Shown: positions 49,831-61,049 of the stretch, piece by piece
Layout: every line of letters starts with the position of its first letter
How positions within the stretch are numbered: the stretch's first letter is position 1
Assembly (NCBI GenBank): GCA_026686845.1
Contig: JAIVEN010000003.1
Span: 2,482,501-2,546,500 of the forward strand
Length of the DNA stretch: 64,000 nt
Direction of reading: 5' to 3'
Source: Adenanthera pavonina
Lineage: Eukaryota; Streptophyta; Magnoliopsida; Fabales; Fabaceae
Translations under genes and position numbers: made by a program
Notes under the pieces: model-generated
Seen by the model: only the letters and a program-made list of their open reading frames with translations
Told to the model about the DNA's origin: nothing
Databases searched by the model: none

Positions 49831-50299
49831 TGCTAGTGGAATTTGAGAATTACAAATACTCATTCGATCATTCTATTCTAGCGATATCTTCATACTTCTT
49901 TTGTGAAATTTTATAATGTTCAAGATACTAACAGTGATTGGATCAAGCAAAAAAAATTGACATCCATAAGTAAGGTTTGAAGCTCAAGTTTGGTGAATTA
50001 GAAAAAAATATGTTGTGAGAGTTTTACATCCCACTTAGAGCCCAACCTGTCTTGAATTTGAATTAGTATGATAGTATTTAATACCAGATATTTCTCACCA
50101 AAAAAAAAATTCAAAGTTATGAATAGAGTTAACTTAAAAAATATTAAGGTTGGGCTGTTAAAATTAAATTAAGTTTAAATCCTATCCAATAACTAGATTC
50201 AATGCTTCAGGTCCAAAAAGACTAGATACAATCCGTAAACAAATCAAAGATCGACGAAAAAGGGATGGGCTACAATCTATCATATTTTAGAAACGGACA

Positions 50300-51545
50300 A
50301 CTATCAACTTTGAACCCCTTGATTAAATAGAAATTAAATAAATGACCCCCCATATTCTGAGTTAAACTTCTCACTAATCAGTCCTTCCATAGAGGTAACA
50401 AGGCCCACAAAAGTGACAATAAAACAAACATAGCATCAAAGAAGAATACATTTTGCTTCAAAACCCTAATTTTCTTCTGCACAAAGTACATCTCCACAAG
50501 GCAGTATATGGTCAATGGCTAGAAGTTGAGTGTCCCTGATACTACAAGCACTTCATTGAAGTAAGGAAAGAAAATGGCTATTCAATAACAACAACATTAG
50601 TCTTATCCCACTAAAAAAAGTCGACTGCATAGATCATATGACGCTAATGGACTTTATCAAATATCATCTCTTTAGATAAATCATTGATCAAGATGTCACG
50701 TCTTATAACTTCTTTTAGTGTCATTCTTAGTCTTTCTTTATACCTTTTGATAGGACTCCAATCCATTTGATCAACTCTCCTTACTAACTCATCTTATCCT
50801 TTTCTTTATATATGCACAAACCACTTTAAATGATTTTCCATCATTTTTTCTTTAATAGATGCTACTCTGATTTTCCCTCGTATACAATTATTTCTTATCT
50901 TATCCATTCTTAGATAACCATACATCCATCTCAACATTCTCATCTATGCTACTTTCATCTAATGCTCTTGGTGCCTTTTCAAAGCTCAAATTCACCACCA
51001 TATAGCATCGTTGGCCTTATAGCAGTTCGATAAAATTTCCCTTAAAGAGAATGACTATTCCTATGGTAAAAATCACATACACTGTTATGAAAGATACCTA
51101 ATGAACAACAATGCAATGCAAGCATTTGCAAAATCAATGAGCAAGTAAATCTTGTAGGAGCTTATGCTAATCAAGAGGTATCTTGGGATCTCATTTCCGA
51201 AGGCTGCATATTTGCAGCATCAACAACAGCATGTAGATGAAGGCTGTGATGAAAACTAATATCATGGAGGCCTTTTTCATGGTTTGGTTTTCTAGTGGAG
51301 GAGACTCTAGTGTGTCCACTCAATAAAATTTAAACAATTACTTCAGCTTTAGGACTGTATACATTTTTTAATCACCCTATTGGAATATGGAGAAACTTAC
51401 TAGTATTTCAAAAAGAAGGACTAAATATGGATAAGCAAAATTAATGTTACTAAGTGATTGAAACACCAACCATAGTTTATCAGTAAAGTTATTTGTAGGT
51501 ACTTCCATTATGCCTCCAAATTTATCCCATTTTCCATAAGAAAAA
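50300..51545 (-). pseudogene. Inverted permease pseudogene (exons 5-7), split by a LINE fragment
   Basis: Read on the minus strand, this matches the neighbouring permease. Exon 5 lies at about 51545-51410 (KLWLVFQ is kept, with a one-base loss upstream). Intron 5 is still alignable. Exon 6 (DTLESPP, ENQTMKKAS) lies at about 51325-51085, with indels that break the frame after FITA. Part of exon 7 lies at 51084-51044 and resumes at 50583-50300 through EGLISEK to the 3' UTR. The 5' third of exon 7 is missing. Several frame breaks make it non-functional. It is the 3' half of a third permease copy in opposite orientation, about 0.7 kb beyond the plus-strand gene. Confidence 0.85.
50584..51043 (-). 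mobile_element. 5'-truncated LINE fragment inserted in the permease pseudogene
   Basis: On the minus strand it starts at the RT-domain tail motif FYRTAIRPTMLYGGE. It continues with degenerate text matching the end of a widespread plant LINE (IKWIGVLSKGIKK, related to the usual RMEWSPIKRGRGRPK) and finishes in a ttgttgttattg-type tail. Near-identical 17-bp flanks, aaagaaaatggctattc (50567-50583) and aaagagaatgactattc (51044-51060), are target duplications. Many stops are present. Confidence 0.8.
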
Positions 51546-52200
51546 TCCTTATATGCTTTTTTTTATGTGTTTTTCATGTTTTTCCAATTAAAAGTTAATA
51601 TGTGAATTATTTTTTAATACATCGTAGACTTAGTCATTAATTATATATTAAAAGTATTAACTTCTTAAACTTAAAAAAATTTAAAAGATCTATATGTTAA
51701 ATTTTAATTGGAGAATAGCATAAAAAGTATATAAGGAAAAGTATATAAGTTTAATACTTTCCATAATTTCAATCATAAATACGGGCCTTCTAAACCATTA
51801 TTCTCTTTCAATATGTCTAAGTAAACAACATGTCTTAGTCATATACTTTGTTATGCCATATATAATCACTATAGGTAAGACAGAAATTACCTTTACTTCA
51901 GAGAAATTGAACATATTATTGCAACAGTAATACATCATGACATGGTTCTTAAGAAAATAAAGACTATTAAAGGTTTCTTTCTTCAGTTTTATTTTTCCGA
52001 ACTAGACATGTTTCCAATGCATTACATGAAGTTTGAAGGAATAAGATATGTTATTCTGTAGTTTTTTTTATAAATTTTATTAAATATATATAACACATTT
52101 CGAGTTACATCTTCAAGTTAACTGTTATATAGCAATTTAATTCTAACTTCTCCAAAACTTGATATGCTCAATTATAGCAACCTCAAGATGTATCTTATAA
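51546..52200. other. Spacer, nothing recognised
   Basis: AT-rich DNA with no supported gene, element end or repeat beyond simple A/T runs. Similarity to the permease locus stops at the exon 5 edge. Confidence 0.6.
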
Positions 52201-53186
52201 AACCTGTTCCGTCAAAAGACCGAGAGACTATCCCTCTTTCACCCTGTGCGGTGTAATCCTGCCTTTAGGCTTATCTTTTCTCCTCTTTTATTGACATTTT
52301 CCTAACCGTTAAGGTTAAAACCCTCTCCTTCCTGTAATCCCTAATTTATCGGGATATTTCATAAATGATCATTATGGAGTATCGCGCTCTTTTTGCATGA
52401 TCCCTGATTTTTCATCCTACAGTTATGATTCCATAACCGTTACTCCTAGCCAGGTGTTTTTGGGACAGTACAATCTTCGTGGAGAAACCCGTAGTCGGCC
52501 ATATGGCCAAGATGTTGTTCAGTTGGATGATCATTTGGCCATACGATTACTTGGCCTTATCGTTTGATAACCGATGTATTACTCGGCTCGTTGCGCTTAA
52601 GCTCGGCCTCCGAATTATAGCTCAGTTTATATGAGCCCGAAAAGTGAGACTTCAAAGGAGCGTCCATCCACCTCGGACTTGTAATCTCGGCATGCTCGTT
52701 TTGGTCCGCACACTAGCCCCGAGTCCAATTTGGATGAGGAGGCTCTGAATCACGTGACTGACTAAAGACTGGTTTTTTGAATTTGAATCGTTCCAGTCCC
52801 CAAAGGATTCCAGGACCTTCCCAGAGGCTCTTCGACGTTTCGGTTTCTAAAACTGTAATGCGTTTACACGTACGGCTGCGCATGGCGTTATTTAATGCTG
52901 CGTCTTTTTATCAGCCGAAGCACGTTTCCCAATGGTGACGATTGGCTCCCTAAAGTCATGATTGATTTGCTTGTTTTCGAGGAGGAATTTTCACTATATA
53001 CGTGTAGGACTTGAGTGCTCATTCTTTTACTTCAACCTACATTTGCTTTTCATTTCCTCTGAATCTCTTCGTCGTCTTTGGCCTCCTTTTCCTTGCCCCT
53101 TTCGTCATTTTTCCAGGTACGCCCTCTTCTGTTTTTCCCCCTTTTCTCAATTACTACGCAATATTCCATATCTTTTCCCAACCATC
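52200..53186 (+). mobile_element. GC-richer leader of a gypsy-type element relic
   Basis: The composition shifts sharply from AT-rich spacer to balanced DNA with ggcctccgaattatagctc-like text and continues without a break into the gag-like pseudogene at 53187. It probably holds an LTR or untranslated leader, but no TG..CA borders or primer-binding site could be fixed. Confidence 0.4.
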
Positions 53187-54134
53187 ATGAGTTCAAACTG
53201 AGGATCTGAGGCATCATCTGGGTCGTCCTCTCATCGAATCCTGGTTGAAAGGGAAGTTTTGGGCATCAGGGAAGAATCTTCGCCATCGCATTCTTCTTTT
53301 TCCAGTGGGGAGTTGAATTTTCGTCTAGCCGACCTTCCGGTTGAAAGGGAGGCTTCATCTTCGACTATTGCCGTGCAAGCGGCCGTACAAAAGTCATGAA
53401 AAGTCGTTTCAAGAGTTCAAAGAGACCCAATTCCCGATATTCAACTTCCAGGATATTATTGGGTGAAAGGAGAAGTTGGATCCTATCACTCTAGATTTCG
53501 GACTACCGAATCAATTGTGGAGCTGAGGAAGTCGATTTCTCTGGCTAGCACACGAATAGAGGAGTCCGTGATTGCCGAGCCGTGTACTGAAAATGACCAC
53601 GTTTTCCTGTCAGCGTTGCCAGTGCAGACACATTTCACATATATGTATAAAATGTTATTCGAGTCACTGGGAGTTGGCCTTCCTTTCTCAGACTTCGAGT
53701 GTGCTGTTTTAAGGGCACTGAACGTCGCTCCGACTAAGCTTCATCCCAACAGCTGGGCGTTTCTAAAGGCTTTCGAGGTCTTATGCAGAAAATTAAACAT
53801 GACGCCGACCGCTCCGAAGTTCCTCTACTACTACCAGATCCGATTTGGAAATAAGATCGGCTGGATTTCCCTTAGTGGTATGAATAGAAGAGGGATAATC
53901 GGTCCTTATACCTCGTCATACAAAGACTTCAAAGGAAGTTTCTTCAAGGTGCGCCCAGCCGAGAGTTACTCGGAAATGTTCTTCGATGAGGGGGGGCGAC
54001 CCAGGTTTCCTCTATACTGGACTTGGACTCCCATCAAGTTCCAGTCTTGGTGTTATGAGGCTATGTCAGCATCCGAAAAGGCGGATGTTGACAAGTTAAA
54101 TAAATTACCTCGCCCCCTGAATTGCAAATTATAA
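53187..54134 (+). pseudogene. Gypsy-type retrotransposon gag-like (Transposase_28-type) pseudogene
   Basis: One frame runs from ATG 53187 to 54134 but is broken by TGA at 53199 and TGA at 53397. The open part from about 53463 encodes about 223 residues. Its layout fits the putative gypsy-type transposon domain often called Transposase_28: FSDFECAVLRALNVAPTKL, then HPNSWAFLKAFEVLCRKL, then a Phe/Trp-rich stretch ending PLYWTWTPIKFQSW. The frame stops abruptly after LNKLPRPLNCKL, where Helitron-like RPA sequence begins. No protease, RT or integrase follows. It is a mobile-element relic, not a host gene. Confidence 0.65.
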
Positions 54135-54890
54135 AGACATTTAGAGTTGGTAATAACACCGGTTCATACTGCACCACATATCATGCATTCAAGATACATT
54201 TTCAGTATTCAACATCTGTAGAGTTACAATATGATGATAGAGATATACATCCATATGATTTTCTATTTACTTCTTATAATGAGGTTTTTTCAAAGAATGC
54301 GGATGATTGCTTCTTAGTAGGTACGAGATTCTATTTTATATGTTAATATTCAATTCAATGTCTTTGTTTTTTATAATGAAAATACTTAATTATTAAATAA
54401 TTATTTTGTTATAGATGTGATTAGCAAATTAAGTAGCATTGGAGGGATGGAATAGTTTATGAAGGATGAAAACTAGCAGAAGAGAGTAAATATACTGATT
54501 GAAGATAATGAGTATGTGTCATAAAATTTCATACATACGTTCCATAAAAGTATATGACTTTAATTTGGATTAATTACAGCAATGTTGGTGTATATCATTT
54601 AGCTACCTAGTGATTACTCATGTCCTAAAAAATTGTCTGGCTTTAATTGTATTATATGAGTATATATGTATTGATTAGAAATAAATATATTGTGTTTTAC
54701 TGTAAATATATGTTATGTGATTTATGTATTTGAATTAACTATATATTTTCTATCGATTGTATATAACAAGGAGTAATCGTTTAAGCTGTACACTATGGGG
54801 TTCATTCATTGATGATATGATAAAGTATATGTCATCTAATTATGTCTCACATGTTGTGGTTATCTTGCAATGGTTTAAGATAAAATAGTT
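54135..54890 (+). pseudogene. Helitron-type RPA1-like pseudogene
   Basis: Exon-like pieces carry RPA-70-type OB-fold text. FRVGNNTGSY to DIHPYDFLFTSYNEV ends at 54320, before gtacga. The part from 54415 has VISKLSSIGGME, a TAG, then further stops. The part from about 54770 has LSCTLWGSFIDDMIKY, then HVVVILQWFKIK. Helitrons of plants commonly carry such RPA genes next to their Rep-helicase. In-frame stops at several places show it is dead. Confidence 0.7.
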
Positions 54891-55171
54891 TAACGGTAAT
54901 ATTTTTTTTATGAGAAATCTTATATAAATATATTAGTAATTATGTTTTTTTATGAGTATTAGTGTTCATGTTTACATGTATTAATGGTTTGGCTGGTATC
55001 CGGAAATTATCAAACTCATTGTATTGTTTTTGGCAACTATTAGTATTACCTAAATGAACGAATCAATTGTTTTTTAATAGATATTTGTGATTTCATTGAT
55101 AATGATTTAGCTTGTGGCTTTTTTACACCAATTACTTATCACCATTAGCAACATTATTCTCCCAACTATAA

Positions 55172-55451
55172 TACTCCTCTGGTCTTAAATCCAAGGGAAA
55201 AAAACCTTTACATATACTAATTAAGTTATTTAAACATAAATCTAATTTGTAGTTAAATATTTTTTCCAAAATTGCACTCAATTAATGATCTTTTTCTTTA
55301 AAACTAGATTAATTAATACTTATTGAAAACTACAATGGTTGAGGGTATTTTTTAAATACCTCATCTATTGATACAAAATATTTTTTTTTTTTATATTTTG
55401 GACCAAAACATCTCCTTCCAAATTCTCTTATATTTTAGATTATAGGGAGTA
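55172..55451. mobile_element. Stowaway-like MITE inside the Helitron relic
   Basis: The left end tactcctctggtcttaaat and the right end in reverse complement, tactccctataatctaaaat, are inverted repeats starting at TA. The length is about 280 bp and no frame is present. Confidence 0.55.
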
Positions 55452-55878
55452 TTTTTAAAATGGAAATTAAATAACAAATTTTGTATGAAAATAATGCATT
55501 AATTTTTTTTTATTACCAAACCAAGTTTTCAATTGTATTATTTTTCAATGGGTAGTACTCAAGCGTCATATCATTCATATTAAAAAATATCCAATGTTAG
55601 CTCTCAAAATTAGGATTATATAAAGAATTATGAATAAAATTTGCTAAATCCGTTTTTTTTTTGTGTTTTTAAATATTATATCCTATATAATATCATTGTA
55701 GGATATTAAGTTGTATATAATATCTCTTTTTAAAGATTTTGAAGATTATATAATTATCAAATATTTTTGTAGATTTTCAATAATCAATATACCATTATAT
55801 AGATTATATGGTCAACTGGATTTGATTCAATTAGTTATGCATTTGGATTAACCAATATACAATTGGATCATTTGATTG

Positions 55879-56036
55879 ATAGAATTTACTTATCCATTAA
55901 ATTCCAGAAGTCATATCCCATATCAAATGAAGGATACTTTAAGATAGGTTAGTTAAAATAGAATTTACTTATCCATTTAGTTCCAAAAATCATATCTCAT
56001 ATCAAACAAAGGATACTTTAAGATAAGTTGGTTAAC
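55879..56036 (+). repeat. 79-bp tandem duplication
   Basis: atagaatttacttatccatt begins copies at 55879 and 55958. Both continue through catatcNcatatcaaa and ggatactttaagata, with several substitutions. Confidence 0.8.
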
Positions 56037-56087
56037 ATTTTTCTTAAATTTTCTATAGTTTGATTTTTTCAAAATTATCATAAACTA

Positions 56088-56356
56088 TACTCCCTCTGAT
56101 CCTTAATATAAGACCCTTTTAATCGAATCACGCGGATTAAAAATTATAATTAAAACTAATTAACTACCTCGATTTCTTCGAAAATCCCAACATTTTTTCC
56201 AAAACTACTATTATTTAATCTCTCTCTTTCTTTTTGAATACATTAAATAGGGGTATTTTTTCTGGAAATGTATAATAAATATCACCTCATATATTGTAAA
56301 GGGTCTTATATTTAGTATCAGAGCAAAGAATCCTATATATAGGATCGGAGAGAGTA
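56088..56356. mobile_element. Stowaway-type MITE with TA target site
   Basis: The left end is TACTCCCTCTGATCC and the right end in reverse complement is TACTCTCTCCGATCC. Subterminal taatataagaccctttt and aaagggtcttatattta also pair. TA flanks both ends. The length is about 265 bp. Confidence 0.75.
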
Positions 56357-56559
56357 TTAAATATTGTGGCCGATGATTTTAATCAATGTACAAGGAACTA
56401 ATCTTATAATATATTAAAATATACATTTGATTTAATTTGTATGTGATATTTTTTAAGTTTGTTTATGCATGTCATATTAAATCATATAAATATTGTATAC
56501 TTTTAATATTTTTTTATAAGGCAGAAAGCAAATAAAACAAAACAATTAAAACTAAGTAA

Positions 56560-56890
56560 TGCCATATTAAAAAAGAAGCTCAGTTGTGACTTCTCCAAGC
56601 AACACTTATAGTTTCGTAGCTTGCGCAATAGCCCTCTTAGCAAAGAAATCAGCATCCATATTTTCATTTCTGTCAATCACCAACAACTTTGTTCTCCACT
56701 CCCTTTGGATCGTATGTTGCACTTCAAGAATCAGTGCATAATCAGAATGCAGTTTTGGTACCTCTACACTTGTTAACTAGAGTGCCTAAGTCGAATCACT
56801 ATATATAATCACCTTCCTGAAGCCACTATATCAAGCATGTCGAAGACCCATGAAACATCCCTACAATTCCACTGTAAGATTGTCTCCCTC
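56560..56890 (-). mobile_element. LINE RNase H-domain relic
   Basis: The minus strand encodes GLRHA, then FRKVIIYSDST, LEVQHTIQREW and NENMDADFFAKRA. This is the order of blocks in the RNase H-like (RVT_3) C-terminal domain of plant LINEs, including the SDS-type aspartate and the ADxxAK-type end. Several stops interrupt it. It sits between the RPA and helicase parts of the Helitron relic. Confidence 0.6.
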
Positions 56891-57476
56891 TGTATACTTT
56901 TAATATAGTAGTGAACGTATCAATTGTGCTAATGATTTAAATATTTAAAATATATATAAATTTCCATACATATATATATATATTGTTAATTTTGTTTATC
57001 AAAATCGAACATACAACTTATATTTCAATTTAAAATGCCTTTGTTATTGTCAACAAGGTGAAATCTTAACCAAAAATTAATGAGTTGTAAATCATTATTA
57101 AACTTCTAATTAAAAAGTTTCATAATTATTCTAAGGTTGAAGGTTATTAAACACAAAATGTTTACTTTTTATTTTGTGCAGCTTGACGTTAATTGTGAAA
57201 TTTTCATCCGGGTCTTTCACCGGATATTTGACGTCCTAATGTAAGATCCCCATGTTCATCTATTGTTTAATTCAGAAATTTAAGGCTAGTTTCCAAGTTT
57301 GATATAATAGTTGTACTTTTATGTGTAATTATGTTTTGAATCTCAATGTTGTTGTTTATTACAATCAGAGTTAAAGGCTAAAGATCAATTTTTTGTTATT
57401 TTTTTGTTCGTGAAAAAAGAGTATGGATTATAAAATGATTTATAATCCAACAATATATATGTTATGCAATTTAAGT

Positions 57477-58620
57477 ATTTGAATTAACTCTATATTTTCT
57501 GTTGATTGTATATAATTAGGAGTAACCTTTTAAATTGTACATTATGGGATTCATTCACTAATGATATGATAAAGTATGTACCATCTACTGTATCCCACTT
57601 GATTCTATTTAGTGGGAATTTCAAACAAATACTACCTATAATACCACAGGGAACTCGAGAAGATATAGTTTTTATTACTATTAATTTATTTTACATCTGG
57701 AATTACTGTAAACTTCTTACTCTCACAATAAATATGGGACTCCTTCCATCTAATTCATCTGAAGTCAACAAAGAAATACTAGAGTTTTTTGACTGGATTC
57801 TCTCTATAGGTGATGGAATGATTACAAATAGTAATAATGGAAACGTTGATATCAAGATTCCTTATGATTTGTTACTAGATGATTTTGATGATCCTATAAG
57901 ATCAATTGTACTGTCCACATATTATAATCTTAATGAGAATTTAAATAGCTCATCTTATTTAATAGATAGAGCTATTTTAACCCTAACTTTATCTATTGTT
58001 GATATTGTTAATGAATATATGCTATCTTTGGTACCGGATAAAGAAATGGTATACTACAGTTCTGATAGTATACTTAAGGATAATAATAATGAGGATTCTA
58101 TTGATAATCTCCATTCTACTAAATTCTTAAATTCTATTTTCATGCCAGGTCTTTCTAATAATGAGATATGGTTAAGAGTTGGAACATCCATAATTCTCAT
58201 AAGGAATATTGATAAGTCATTAGGTCTATGCAATGAAACGTGTCTCATAATTACATAGACTGGCAAGTATGTAATTCAAGTTAAAGTGATATCTGGTTCA
58301 AATGAGGAATTGAAAGTTTATATTCTTAGAATATCTATGACTCAATCAGATTTTAAATTACCATTGAATATAATAAGGTCATAATTATCTATTATGTTAA
58401 CTTTTGCCTTGACCATAAATAAAAGTTAAGGGCAAAGTTTTTGCAATATAAGACTGTACTTATTCAGACCTGTCTTTACACATGGGTAACTTTATGTCAT
58501 TTTATCCCCTGTATGATCTAAAAGTGATTTGAAGATATTAACTCTAGATTATGATGCAAATTCAAGTGATGCAACTTTAAATATTATATATAGAAAAATG
58601 TTTAATAATCTTACTTAATT
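57477..58620 (+). pseudogene. Helitron PIF1-like helicase pseudogene fused to an RPA fragment
   Basis: The open frame 57506-58258 begins with an RPA-like piece (NLLNCTLWDSFTNDMIKY). At about 57588 it passes directly into the C-terminal half of a PIF1-like Helitron helicase: LFSGNFKQILPIIPQGTRED, EFFDWILSIGDG, IPYDLLL, KFLNSIFMPGL. The Walker A/B half is absent. After the stop at 58256-58258 the homology continues to about 58620 (VKVISGSNEELKV, then TINKS followed by TAA in place of the expected Gln codon, then RPVFTHG), with several more stops. It is a transposon pseudogene despite the 250-codon open frame. Confidence 0.85.
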
Positions 58621-58730
58621 CTTTTTCTACTTTCATGTTATGTTTTATGACATAATTTATCTATGTAACACTAAGAAATATTATTTTGATTTTACATTTA
58701 CTTATATAATTGGGTTTATTCTTATTTACC

Positions 58731-58757
58731 ATGTGCATTGTATGGATGCATATCTAG
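58731..58757 (+). mobile_element. Candidate Helitron 3' terminus (hairpin plus CTAG)
   Basis: atgtgcat and atgcatat can pair (one G-T) around a 7-nt loop and are followed at once by CTAG and then T. It lies about 140 bp beyond the helicase relic, where a Helitron end is expected. The usual gap of about 10 nt between hairpin and CTRR is missing, so this is tentative. Confidence 0.3.
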
Positions 58758-59539
58758 TTATAATTATAATCCTCCATGTTCATGTTCATAATAATAATAA
58801 TAAAACTAATTAAATTAATTATATATATACATAGTGGTATGTAGGTGCGTACCATGGTTGAGGTAAGCTTATATAATATTTTTTTAATATAAGATTTTTT
58901 TTAAATAAATCATGTGAATTAAGAATGAGAGTTAATTTCAATTATAATTATATTTATTTTTTAAAAATTACAATATTTTTTTCAATGTTACTATTTAATC
59001 AAATTTTCTCTCTCTTTAAAATTATTAAATAAAAATATATTTTAAAAATATATAATAAATATTATTTATATATTATAAAAAGTAATATATTTAAAATAAG
59101 ATAAAAGGGCTAGCTTGGTAGGGCAAGTAAAAAACAAATATAAAATGAAAGAAAGTGATAAAGGACGTTGGTTTGGTAATGGTAGCAGTAGCCTTTCAAG
59201 GCAAATTCTGTTGCTCATTCAGAAATTTCTAATATTTTTTTAAAATTTTCTAAAACCCAACAGTATATGCGGGTTATAGGGCAATGTTGGAATTCTCTCC
59301 TGTCCTCTAGTGTTTGCTTCTGCATCCTTCTGGAATATCTACACACCATTACCCTCCTCTCCCCTGTGGCCATTTGTCATTATCCTTGCCCTTCATCACT
59401 CTGCTTAGCACATATAACAATGAATGCGGATCACGAAAAAAATATTATTATTATTGTTTAATAAAATACAATTATTTAAATAATTTCAGGGATCTATTTT
59501 TTAATAAAAATATTAATATTAATTAAAAAATTTTTAGAC

Positions 59540-60400
59540 AAAGATTAGGATTTTTTTATTTACATATAGAATAGAATTTTTTCATCTAGGATTAGAATTT
59601 TTTGATCCAATAGTAGAATTTTTTTATCTAAGATAAAAAATTTGTGATGCAAGAATATAATTTTTTTTATTTATAAGTGAAAATAGAATTTTTTGATCAA
59701 AGAGTAGGATTTTTTTGATAAATAGTAGAATTTTTTTTATTTATAGGTGGGAATAAAATATTTTCATCCTGGATTAGAATTTTTTAGACAAAGATTAGAA
59801 TTTTTTGGTTCAAGATTATAATTTTTTGTTGTAAAAGTAGAATTTTTTGATACAATAGTAAATTTTTTTCCCTTATACAAGAATTTATAAGTGAGAATGG
59901 GGTTTTTGGAACTCATATTTGAATTTTTTGATACAAGAGCAGGGGCAGATGCAGGTGCGACAAGTGACAAATACGGGCTAATTTCTTTGCAAACTATTAT
60001 ATATAATATAATGTACTAAAAACATGCATCTAGTCAATGGGTGGAAGTGGCTTCCATAATCTCAATCTTTGCCTTGAATCAACAAATTCTACCTTTACAG
60101 TGAAAAAATTCTAATATTAGATCAACAAATTCTAATTTTTGTCTAAAAAATTCTAATCCAGGATGAAAATATTTTATTCTCACCTATAAATAAAAAATTC
60201 AAATCTTTATTGAAAAAATCCTACTCTCCGATAAAAAATTCTATTTTCATTTGTAAATAAAAAAAAACTATTCTTGCGTAAAAAAAATTTAACCTTATAG
60301 ATAAAAAAAATTATAGTATTAGATAAAAAAATTCTAATCTTTATCCTAAAAATTCTAAACTTAGATGAAAAAATTCTATTCTATATGTAAATAAAAAGAG
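59540..60400. repeat. Satellite-like hairpin inside the foldback element
   Basis: Units of about 20 bp such as gatcaaagagtaggattttt and gatacaatagtaaattttt run from 59540 to about 59945. Their reverse complements (aaaaaattctaatctttat type) run from about 60090 to 60400. Matching blocks include tttacatatagaatagaatt against its inverse near 60385. A loop of about 140 bp with unrelated sequence lies between. The Ser/Asn/Lys-rich frame 59764-59970 (minus) is only a translation of the repeat. Confidence 0.8.
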
Positions 60401-60941
60401 GACAAAACTTAGATACAGTTCTTTATATGCTTATATACTGTTATCTAATAAATAGATGCCATGTGTTTTTATTTTAATTTATTTTTTAAATCAACAGTTT
60501 TATATTTTAACGGTGTTAACATTTAATAAAAAAAAGAAATAGTTACATGCTAATTATTTGCAATCTTTGTATCTTCCCCGATATATCCCTCACCACCATG
60601 ATGTTTCAATCTTCATTCCTTTCACCAAATCTCTTCTCTGAAACTCACCCTCATAAATGGCCTCACAATTAAGATGCTATGCTTCAGTTCCCCTGAAGCT
60701 ACACTCATGCCTTTCAAGTAATGCAATCACATTCTTCTGAAAATCGCATTGGAATAGACTGATGGAGGGCTCTTGAATTGATTGTTCAGAGAGTTAAAAA
60801 AAAAAGAAATATTACATGATGAAGGAATTAAAAAAATATTTCAAACATAATTTGAGATCCCCCATAACTCTCCCAAGTCCCAGTCCCTTTTCCGTGATTT
60901 AAAAAAAATTACATAAAAAAATAATTTGAGCACAGTGGCTC

Positions 60942-61049
60942 CTAATCAACGTGTCCTTCAGCTTCCTCCACAGTCTTCTCATGGGAGAACTTGCTGGAGA
61001 AATTTTTGCCAGGGCTTGGCCTCGAATAACGAAAGATCTTCACACTCAT
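60942..61049 (-). CDS. Unassigned 35-aa open frame in the loop of the foldback element
   Basis: ATG at 61049 to TAG at 60942: a compact basic/acidic peptide starting MSVKIFRYSRPSPGKNFSSK and ending with an acidic VEEAEGHVD. The local base composition is gene-like, in contrast to the AT-rich arms, which suggests a captured gene fragment. I do not recognise the family, and no splice partner was found. Confidence 0.25.
   Translation of the reverse strand: MSVKIFRYSRPSPGKNFSSKFSHEKTVEEAEGHVD

Noticed and set aside
53463..54134. A 223-codon frame that could pass as an intact gene
   Set aside because: The homologous frame begins upstream at 53187 and is cut by two TGA codons, and the domain is transposon-derived and truncated.
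57506..58258. A 250-codon PIF1-like helicase as a host gene
   Set aside because: It lacks the Walker A/B half, is fused to an RPA piece, and its homology continues past several stops; it is a Helitron relic.
59764..59970. A minus-strand 68-codon Asn/Lys/Ser-rich frame
   Set aside because: It is a translation of the 20-bp satellite-like units of the foldback element.
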